NCBI GenBank assembly: GCA_024449915.1
Contig: JAMZAV010001060.1
Span: 124,001-188,000, forward strand
Direction of reading: 5' to 3'
From: Sweltsa coloradensis
Taxonomy: Eukaryota; Arthropoda; Insecta; Plecoptera; Chloroperlidae
DNA: 64,000 nucleotides
The stretch's first letter is position 1. Each line of letters starts with the position of its first letter. Below the pieces are notes generated by a model. That model saw only the letters and a list, made by a program, of their open reading frames with translations, was not told the DNA's origin and made no database searches. Made by a program: the position numbers and the translations under genes. This document shows, piece after piece, positions 56,400-64,000 of this stretch.

Positions 56400-57125
56400 A
56401 GGAATGGTTTCCTTGACATTTCTTATCGAGTTTATTTTCCGGTGTGTGCTGAAAACTGTTATTATTTTCATATGTACAGTGCAATTAACAAACCACTACT
56501 ACAAAATACCAGATTCTACAATATTAATACCTATAAATACACTCTATGTGTCCCTAAAAAACGTAAACTAATTGGGCAAAGACATGTCGATTATCTTGGA
56601 CCATATTTTTTCAATCAGATACCCCTGGCTATCAGAAAATGTACATCTTTAAGTTTGTTTAAATATTCGTTGAAAAAATGGATGAGTAATCCGGAATCAT
56701 ATTGCACTGTTCTAGAATTTATGAATGTCTTAAATTAATTGTGAACCACATTTATCATTAATTATTAATTGACTTAAAAAAAAAAAAGTTTAGGCCTATG
56801 TCTTGTGTATTGTGTTTAATTTCTATGTTTAATTTCTATGTATTTATATATTTGTGTACACCTTGTCTATTACTTATTGTTATATATATTTGAGTTTCTG
56901 CATATTTTTAAGTTGTTATTTTTGTTACATCTATCTGTTTCCGCATAAAAATGATATGTGTATTATTTTTGACAGCCCGCACACAAGAGGTTTTCTCTTA
57001 CGCGGGCTTCCTATTGTGTATATTTAATATATTTATTTTTGTCATCATTTGGTATGCTCATAACTTTGTATTTTGCTTACTTATCTGATGTATATTGCAG
57101 GAATAAAATGCATTTAAATTGAAAT
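56400..57125 (+). pseudogene. LINE 3'-end fragment
   Basis: The frame around 56514-56720 (YKYTLCVPKKRKLIGQRHVD, then YFFNQIPLAIRKCTSLSLFK and LKKWM) has the pattern of the C-terminal end of CR1/L2-like LINE polyproteins. An AT-rich 3' region follows with AATAAA (57104) and TTGAAATTGA repeats to about 57125. Earlier domains are missing, as in 5'-truncated copies. Confidence 0.7.
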
Positions 57126-57795
57126 TGAAAAAATTGATTGAATTGTCTTATTAATCTGCATATGTGGTCAGTAGTCCCCTTATCGACAGGGCAAGAAAGC
57201 TGTGGATAGAGGTTTCTCTAACTCCTCTGCTGTTTTTGGGTCAGGGACATTGCTCATCACTTTAGCTAAACACCTGTATGAAAACCCGTTCGAATGCAAA
57301 GCTTAGCGAAGTATACGTGTTGCTTGTTGTATGTTACTCTCATCAGCCAACCTTTTTGATCTTATAGCCGATGTAGGGTATTGAATTAAAAACATTTCAG
57401 CATACCCTCGAGTATTGATGAATATCCTGTTTCATTTGACATGAATGTTGACAAAATGACAATCAAAAAGCCAAGTTTTTTTCATGTAAAAATTATGCAA
57501 TTTTATAAAAATTACAAGTGGGAATCTTTTTAGTTATTAATTAGTAATAGACCTAAGTAGGGTTGTGCAAACCCGTTTAAAAATAAAACATGGTAACAAT
57601 TATTATCAAACCTGTGAATTTGTTTTAACAGGAATTCACGAAGGCATATACAACTCTCGGCTTAGGCCTATGTAGCAGTAGCATGCATAGATATTGTCTC
57701 AAATTATTTCTCCATTTGGTTAGTTGGGAAACACTCCCGTAGGTGGAATCCATTCAGATCTAATGCAACGACAATGCAGAAGTTAAAAAGCTATA

Positions 57796-57876
57796 GTCTC
57801 GTTGGTCTAGTTTGCTAAGGCGCCTACCTGGAATGTGGGAGACCCGGGTCCGAACCCTGGTCGGGATGGATTTTTT
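57796..57876 (+). repeat. tRNA-like sequence with Pol III terminator
   Basis: 72 nt (57796-57867) fold as a partial cloverleaf: acceptor GTCTCGT/TCGGGAT (6 of 7 pairs with wobble), T arm CCGGG/CCTGG around TCCGAAC, and an anticodon stem CCTAC/GTGGG with loop CTGGAAT. An A-box-like TGGTCTAGTTTG and a B-box-like GGTCCGAACCC are present, and TTTTTT ends it at 57871-57876. The anticodon would be GGA, but the long variable arm of tRNA-Ser is lacking and the D stem is weak, so a SINE head or tRNA pseudogene is more likely than a working tRNA. Confidence 0.55.
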
Positions 57877-58238
57877 AAACTTCTGAACTGTATTATATAT
57901 TGTCTTAAGTTGGTCACGTGTGACATTTGATTTTTGTAACAAGAGAAATATGTCTCAAAAATTATTTTATAATTAAAACTTTGGGAGAGCTTTACGTTGT
58001 ATAATGCCTGGACTTGCATGAACTATGTTATGGGACATAACATTTATGTTTATTTAGGCCTACTAGATACAAAACTATTATTATCATATATTATTAATTA
58101 TTTACACTGTACACTTTCTCTTCAAAAAAACCTTATACCAATACCATATATATATATATATATTAAGTTTAAGATTTTTGCGGACATATGTAATGTTAGA
58201 ATTCATGTTTTTTCTGGGTTGTATCACACGATAAAAAT

Positions 58239-59150
58239 TGAGTAGGTGGTTTAGACTTACCCCACCTCACCCGACGTTTCGAGGGAATAACATCCCCCAT
58301 CATCCAGGGTCACCGCGACGAGTCTGCACGGATCTCTTCCTTCGACTGGCAGTCCTATTGTTAGTTGACGCGTTGATGCTGTGGTTGCGCCGCAACCACG
58401 TGTCGTCATTCCTTGTGGCGCGAGACTCAAAGCCTGAAGCACTTGTGCCCTTGCCATACTTCTTGTCAAAGGACCCCGAGTCTCACAGGGCATGTCGCTT
58501 TCACACCCAATCTTGCCGGGTACGTTGATGCCTTCCTCATTGCTCTTGGTAAGTGCCCCCGTCTCCCTTGAATAGCCCCGAGAGGAGTTTTTCACATACG
58601 GTTTGTGTTTGTGGAGCACTGGCAGCCAGGAAGGGGTGGCCGGTTAAAACCCGTTTGTCCACTATCGGGTCCCGTTTAATTACAAAACTTAGAATAGAAA
58701 CACAAAAGCCTAACAGTTTAAATAAACGGGACGATGGACAACGGGTACCCCCTTCCTGGCTGCCAGTGCTCCACAAACACAAACCGTATGTGAAAAACTC
58801 CTCTCGGGGCTATTCAAGGGAGACGGGGGCACTTACCAAGAGCAATGAGGAAGGCATCAACGTACCCGGCAAGATTGGGTGTGAAAGCGACATGCCCTGT
58901 GAGACTCGGGGTCCTTTGACAAGAAGTATGGCAAGGGCACAAGTGCTTCAGGCTTCGAGTCTCGCGCCACAAGGAATGACGACACGTGGTTGCGCACGCA
59001 ACCACAGCATCAACGCGTCAACTAACAATAGGACTGCCAGTCGAAGGAAGAGATCCGTGCAGACTCGTCGCGGTGACCCTGGATGATGGGGGATGTTATT
59101 CCCTCGAAACGTCGGGTGAGGTGGGGTAAGTCTAATCCACCTACTCAATT
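58239..59150. repeat. 0.9-kb near-perfect palindrome
   Basis: The left arm (58239-58685) and right arm (about 58718-59150) are reverse complements with very few differences, centred on a 30-bp loop: GAGTAGGTGG and CCACCTACTC outside, CACTGGCAGCCAGGAAGGGG and its complement inside. Both arms contain GTTTCGAGGGAATAACATCC. The 177-codon and 120-codon frames are mirror translations. GC content is higher than the surroundings. Confidence 0.93.
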
Positions 59151-59360
59151 TTTATCGTGTGACACAACCCAGAAAAACGTGAATTCTAACATATATATAT
59201 ATGTAAAACTAAAAGTTAATTAAGTCTAATCTTATCTTATCTAGCAATGAACTTTATTTTATCCTTTTGGTAAGGTTTACTGACACAACTATGCTTATTA
59301 GCCAATATTTTCTTCATCAAAATGATAGGGCCTGTATATGACTCGTGTTTGTGTTTGCAG

Positions 59361-59576
59361 GTGTTCCGCGTACCCGTTGAGGAACGCAAGTTCGACCACA
59401 GCGACAAGTTTGGCGAGGGTGAAAGTCTCCGGACCTGCCACAACATCATGAAGGACACGGGCGCGCACATCGAGATCTCTTCTTCCAAGGATCAATCGCT
59501 CACGTTCCTCGTCACCGGCAAACAGTCGGCTGTACTCGACGCACGGCGGAAGATCCTTCAACTCTTCCAGACACAA
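59361..59576 (+). CDS. HDLBP: vigilin, KH1 exon (residues 56-127)
   Basis: 216 nt, 72 codons, phase 0 at both ends, between acceptor GTGTTTGCAG and donor CAA|GTAAGT (GT at 59577). It begins VFRVPVEERK, matching VFHVPLEERK in vertebrate vigilin, and contains the first KH domain: FGEGESLRTCHNIMKDTGAH followed by IEIS and LTFLVTGKQSAVLDARRKIL. The GxxG loop reads GEGE, so it is a degenerate KH as in the vertebrate protein, where KH1 has the same loop. It ends LQLFQTQ, joining to ASSSVNIPKEHH in the next exon. Codon use is distinctly more GC-rich (third-position C/G) than the surrounding intron. Confidence 0.96.
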
Positions 59577-59599
59577 GTAAGTAGCACGGCCAACAATTT

Positions 59600-59846
59600 G
59601 GGAATTGCTTACTTTTGTCGTTGTCGTGTGATGGAATAGTACTGTAAAGGAATAGCTTACTGTTGTCGTTGTCGTGTGATGGAATAGTACTGTAAAGGAA
59701 TAGCTTACTGTTGTCGTTGTCGTGTGATGGAATAGTACTGTAAAGGAATAGCTTACTGTTGTCGTTGTCGTGTGATGGAATAGTACTGTAAAGGAATAGC
59801 TTACTGTTGTCGTTGTCGTGTGATGGAACAGTACTGTAAAGGAATA
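59600..59846 (+). repeat. 48-bp minisatellite downstream of the KH1 exon
   Basis: Units GGAATAGCTTACTGTTGTCG plus the following 28 bases ending in TACTGTAAA repeat exactly with a 48-bp period (starts at 59649, 59697, 59745, 59793), with a diverged first unit at about 59600 and another copy at 60290-60360. 48 is divisible by 3, so the minus strand shows a fake 16-residue protein repeat (HHTTTTTVSYSF). Confidence 0.95.
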
Positions 59847-60467
59847 ACGCGGTCTTTTCTTCCCGAATTTAACACAAGCGGAGGTAGCGAATAAAACACC
59901 TGGCGACAAGGGCTGGAACTAGAACCAAGCACCAGTCAGTGTTGCCAACTTTAGGATAATTATCGTCTGCACTGAACCACAACAAAGAAATTGGTAGTAC
60001 TGGCGCTGGTGGTGCGGCGGTGAGTCGGGATGGAACTTCCTTGAAATTGTTCACCCATATCTCCATTGAGTAACCATATAATTAGCAAAGCTATTCCTAT
60101 TACAGTATTTGGATGGAAGCTGCCAAATTTGATCTCGCCACAAAAGTAAGCTGTTGAATCTTATACCAATACTCAGTACTCCAGCCAATTGGTATTCTAT
60201 TTACATAATAGGTAACCAAAAATATGTGGGAAGTTGAAATTGTAGAAGAGCTGAGTTCTCTGGTTGAGAAAGAATAAAAGAAAGAATGTGATGGAACAGT
60301 ACTGTAATAGGAATAACTTACTGTTGTTGTTGTCGTGTGATGGAACAGTACTGTAAAGGAAAAAAAAATATGAATGGAGAACTTAAACACTAGGGCTGCC
60401 CAATTTTGTTTAATACACTTGTGCTCAAGTCTAGTGGTGACTTAACAGGCTGCACACACCAAATGGG

Positions 60468-61138
60468 TAGAGGTAGTGAAAAATGGTGATAACGAAATTC
60501 GCGAATTTTTTTAAATGTCCTTTAAAGTGCCTAAAATGTAATATTGTCGACGAATTACATCATTTAGAGATGGAAAAACACATTTTGAAATCGCGAAATT
60601 CGCGAAATCGCGTGTATAGCGCGAAATAACGAAAGAAATTGTATGAAACTGGTCAAAACGCGAAATAACTCGCGAAATTGAACCGTTTAGAGTGCAAAAT
60701 GTAAGGGATGGTGGAGGTGCCGGTCCAGTTTTGGTGGAGGTGCCGGTCCAGACTGAATATTACGCGTGCGGTAGGCGGTACAGTCATCAAACAGTCAAAG
60801 CAACGCGCGCGTCACGGGCTTCACGGAAATAGACCGCGGAAATAACGGCGCGTATATGGCTTCGTGGAAATAGTCCACCAAAATAACAGTGCATACAAAT
60901 ATTTATTTTTTGTTGGGAATCGACTCTGCATCGATTTTTAGGTCACAATGATCGATTCTAACTTTTTGTAATCGATGTCATCCCTAACTTAAGGGGCTTT
61001 TTTTTTTTTTTTGATTTTATAATTTTATGATTTTTTCGAAACGTTTTTGACAATTTTTTCGAAATCGCGAAAAACGCGAAATTTGGGTTTTTAAAAACGA
61101 AATTTGCGTTTTTATATCACCATTTTTCATTACCTCTA
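60468..61138. mobile_element. hAT-like element, TAGAGGTAGTGAAAAATG family, copy 2
   Basis: The ends TAGAGGTAGTGAAAAATGGT and ACCATTTTTCATTACCTCTA are flanked by exact 8-bp duplications CAAATGGG (60460-60467, 61139-61146). It shares GCGAAATTCGCG words and GGTGGAGGTGCCGGTCCAG with copy 1 (37670-38380). It lies in vigilin intron 4. No transposase. Confidence 0.94.
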
Positions 61139-62970
61139 CAAATGGGTCAAATAAAATAACACTGTAACAATAGGCAGTTTCTCTTTGTATCACAGCAGCG
61201 TTTGTATATCAAGGGTGGAACGGGACTTGGCAAAGCGGGCGTTATTACATGTCAGCCCTAATAAACATTATGCCAAGTGTAAGAATATTCAATGTTTTAT
61301 AAACAACACGCATGTCACTCGATAGATCGGTTTTCAAACGGCAACCTTATTTCAGTTTCAATTTATTTTGTATAGGTATGGCGACAATTAAGGTTATAGT
61401 TAACCGATTAACCGGTTGTAAAAAACGGTTTTTAATCAGTTAATTTAAAAAAAAAAAATCACTTAAAATCATGAATTACGAACGCAAGCGCTCTAGCGGG
61501 CCAACTACTGCGAGAATCGCAGTAGAATCTCGGTCACGCTTGGCTCCGCCCACCGCAGGCGTCACCGGCACACGCGCGCGCATCAGCCGACATCGTCATC
61601 AAGTCCAAACAGCTGGGTTAGGCTCTCGCTATAAACTCTAGGCCTAGGCCTAGCGCGTAGACAAGGAAACTAGATAAGATAACGTTTTCTTTCGGTGAGT
61701 ACACGGAAACTCACAAGAGCTATGTAGGTTTGTGCACTTTGTTCCTTGGCCTCCCTATCGTTTTTCTCCTTCTCCAATCAATTATATAATAAACTAGACA
61801 AGACAAATAAATAAGTTTATTGAAGCAAGTGACGAGGGGTTCGAATTCCGCATAAGGCATAATGCACAAAGAGTAGAGGCTAATCATATTAAAGCAGATT
61901 AGAATCCTGCATAATGCAGGAATATAATCACATTATAAGAGACTACCTACCATCACATGTTGCGTAAATGTAGTAGCAGTAGCCTAACAAATCTGATCTG
62001 ATCGCACCGTCCATACCACTGATTGCTGTATTTCCTATTAAAAATATCGATCTTTGGTTGGTTATCGCTCACTCGTCGATTGCGTCGGGGCCTGCAAGGT
62101 TGGCTTGGTCGCTTTGATTTAAAGTCCCCCACTGAAAATCAGTTATATAACTGAGTGGGTAGACTCTAAATAATTTTTTTATTTTTTTTAAAATTTTAAA
62201 TGGGCATTCAAAGTACATTATAATTTATTTATGATTGATATGTAAGGTGGTTTGCAGGTACCCACAATTGTTTGTCTAGTTTGGTATTTGGGGACGGACC
62301 AAATAGAATATAAATGATACCTTCGATAAAGCTTTAATTTGTGTGTGGCAGCACAATCTAAATAGAACTTAAATCGTGTTTTCTTTCCTACTAGTTTACT
62401 ATCCAAACGCATTCCAATTGGCAAAACCCCTGTACGCTCTGCACTAATTTTGTTTTTGCCCCAGTATAATAAGTTGTATTAATCAACCCATTGTAATTCA
62501 AGGGGGTGGGGGGCTGATTTTTGTGTCTTGCGAGTGTGTTTTTGCTCAGATTGTCACTTGAGGATATCCGTTACAATAGGTAAAATAGTGATAAGTCTGA
62601 ACCGGCACCTCCACCAAGAAAGTATGTAACTTCTAGACTGGCCCCCTCCACCGTCCAATTTTTAGTTTTTTAAATTTGTCCCTGTAAACTGAGAACCATT
62701 TTTTGACATGTGAAATAAAAGGTGACCGACCGCACATCACTACAAATTATTATTTTAAAAAAAACTTTTTGCTTCGAACTTCGAGCTTTTTCTTAACTCA
62801 AACTTTTTTTAAGTTTAAGTTTGAATTTCGAACGTTCGCGCATCCCAAGTATTCAAGAGTCTCCAATTGTCTCGGTTTTTCATTTTTGATTGATGGTCAC
62901 CCTAGTCATATGTACAAACTTAAACAGTAACATTACATAGCGAAGGTGTTGACGTAGCTTGTGGTTTCAG
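61139..62970 (+). other. HDLBP: vigilin intron 4, right part
   Basis: AT-rich with one CpG-rich block (61480-61660, GGCTCCGCCC and CACGCGCGCGC) that follows GATTAACCGGTTGTAAAAAA (61405), a hAT-like end without a recognised partner. The rest shows nothing recognisable up to the acceptor GTGGTTTCAG at 62970. Confidence 0.5.
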
Positions 62971-63177
62971 GCAAGCTCTTCCGTGAACATCCCCAAAGAA
63001 CACCACCGCTTCATCCTGGGCAAGTCTGGCACGAAACTGCGCGACCTTGAGAAGGTCACCGCCACCAAGATCTCCGTGCCCAACATGGGCGACACTTCGG
63101 AGCTGATCGTCATCACCGGGACCAAGGAGGGTATCGAGAAGGCCATACACGAGATCAAGGTCACCTCCGACGAACAG
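62971..63177 (+). CDS. HDLBP: vigilin, KH2 exon (residues 128-196)
   Basis: 207 nt, 69 codons, phase 0 at both ends (acceptor TGGTTTCAG ending 62970; donor CAG|GTACGA at 63178). It encodes a complete KH domain: VNIPKEHHRFILGKSGTKLR with an intact GKSG loop, then LEKVTATKISVPNMGDTSEL and IVITGTKEGIEKAIHEI, almost residue for residue the vertebrate pattern (VAIPKEHHRFVIGKNGEKLQ). The intact GxxG loop, flanked by basic residues, predicts RNA binding. Ends in TSDEQ, joining SKQAYERVDV. Confidence 0.97.
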
Positions 63178-63395
63178 GTACGATGTCCGAGTACTTGGCG
63201 CCAAGGCTGGTGGTAATTTGGAGGAGTCCCCAAAATATACTATTTTTTCTTAAATTTATTATTTGTTCCACAACACATTCATTGGCTTAATGTGTCACGG
63301 CCTATATCCCGTAAATATGTTATTACTTTAAGCTAAATCTTGATCAACATCACTAAATCCTTTTGTACTACAATCTGTTATTATTTTTATTTCAG
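63178..63395 (+). other. HDLBP: vigilin intron 5
   Basis: Short 218-bp intron, GTACGA to TTATTTCAG, with an AT-rich body. Nothing else. Confidence 0.95.
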
Positions 63396-63611
63396 TCTAA
63401 GCAAGCTTACGAGCGTGTAGACGTTCCAAAGATGTATCACCCGTTTGTCTGCGGCGCCCACAACGAGCTAGTGAACGCACTAATGGCGGAGACCGGCGTA
63501 AGAATCAACATCCCCCCGCTGTCGGTGATGAAGGACGAAATTACCATCGCGGGGGAGAAGGAGGGAGTCATGACGGCCAAGGAAAGGATTCAGGCCATTC
63601 ACCTGGACATG
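63396..63611 (+). CDS. HDLBP: vigilin, KH3 exon (residues 197-268; gene continues)
   Basis: 216 nt, 72 codons, phase 0, between TTATTTCAG and ATG|GTAAGT (GT at 63612). It encodes SKQAYERVDVPKMYHPFVCG, then AHNELVNALMAETGVRINIP and ITIAGEKEGVMTAKERI. The GxxG position reads GAHN, a degenerate loop like the GPYN of vertebrate KH3, so the alternation of intact and degenerate KH domains is conserved. The family has 14-15 KH domains; the remaining exons must lie beyond the window. Confidence 0.96.
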
Positions 63612-64000
63612 GTAAGTGGTCTGTCAGTACTGGACAGTTGTATCGTTTTTGTAGGACAACTTAGTTAGGCCTACTTTAATTGTAACTTTCTCGTAGTTGT
63701 TCCTACTTTACCAGGCAGGCCATTTGGCGGCAAGAAACAACAAGGCTTGTCAGTACCATTGTTGAGATATTGTAGGCTCTCGCCGCTTGCGACCCGAAGA
63801 TGAGTACTGGATGTCTGGATGTATGTGTATCCAGACGGCGTTGGTTTAACACAGTTATGACGTCATAGCCGTTTTTGCCGCTCTTGGAATATTTAAAAAA
63901 TGCTGTTTTTAAAACGGCTATAAATTATTGGATTATTATTTCACGGAAAAACAAAGTACATATTTGTAATCGGAACAAAATACTTCTTCTAAAAAATCTA
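63612..64000 (+). other. HDLBP: vigilin intron 6 (start)
   Basis: Follows the GTAAGT donor of the KH3 exon and runs off the window. No repeat recognised. Confidence 0.8.

Larger units (their letters stand above)
35855..59360 (+). other. HDLBP: vigilin intron 3 (23.5 kb)
   Basis: Donor GTAGGC at 35855; acceptor GTGTTTGCAG ending 59360. It is filled with transposable elements described separately. No other host exon is recognised on either strand. Confidence 0.9.

Noticed and set aside
58553..59086. 177-codon frame
   Set aside because: It lies across a palindrome and mirrors the frame on the other arm; no domain and no coding signal of its own.
59298..59909. 203-codon minus-strand frame with HHTTTTTVSYSF repeats
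   Set aside because: It is the 48-bp minisatellite read in a period divisible by three, running antisense through the vigilin KH1 exon.

Overview
This is a eukaryotic, intron-rich, AT-rich and very repeat-dense window. The constant use of the palindrome TAGGCCTA, deuterostome-like versions of two conserved animal genes, and LINE, hAT, Helitron-like and Penelope-type remnants suggest a marine deuterostome invertebrate, most likely an echinoderm. The species call is an inference. I see no prokaryotic operon, CRISPR array or virus.

Two host genes are present, pointing away from each other. On the minus strand at the left is the 5' part of a RACGAP1 (MgcRacGAP/CYK-4) gene. It has a putative promoter with three CCAAT boxes and a CHR-like TTTGAA (about 15.2-15.3 kb), a non-coding first exon ending at 15107, a start-codon exon (6440-6919, ATG at 6843) encoding the coiled coil, and a second coding exon (4590-4707). 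The C1 and RhoGAP exons are not in the window and should lie before base 1. On the plus strand from about 30.3 kb to the right edge is the 5' part of a vigilin (HDLBP) gene. It has a GC-rich promoter with an NRF1-type palindrome, two probable 5' UTR exons, a start-codon exon (ATG at 35690), then exons for KH1 (59361-59576), KH2 (62971-63177) and KH3 (63396-63611), all joined in phase 0. The remaining KH domains lie beyond base 64000.

Everything else is introns and intergenic DNA packed with mobile elements. These include: at least eight hAT-type elements or MITEs, most with exact 8-bp target duplications; a recurrent Helitron-like (Helentron-type) non-autonomous family with TGGATGAGC starts, hairpin plus CTAG ends and T|T insertion sites; a 3.2-kb foldback element; a 5.3-kb element with roughly 0.8-kb inverted arms around a degraded nuclease-like gene; four LINE remnants, one nearly full-length through the reverse transcriptase; a Penelope-like GIY-YIG remnant; tRNA-derived sequences; a 288-bp satellite-like array; minisatellites and microsatellites. 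Insertions are nested up to three deep.

None of the mobile elements appears intact enough to be autonomous. The points most worth following are the Helitron-like family and its terminal hairpins, the 5.3-kb element with the nuclease remnant, the cell-cycle-type RACGAP1 promoter, and the duplicated splice donor in RACGAP1.
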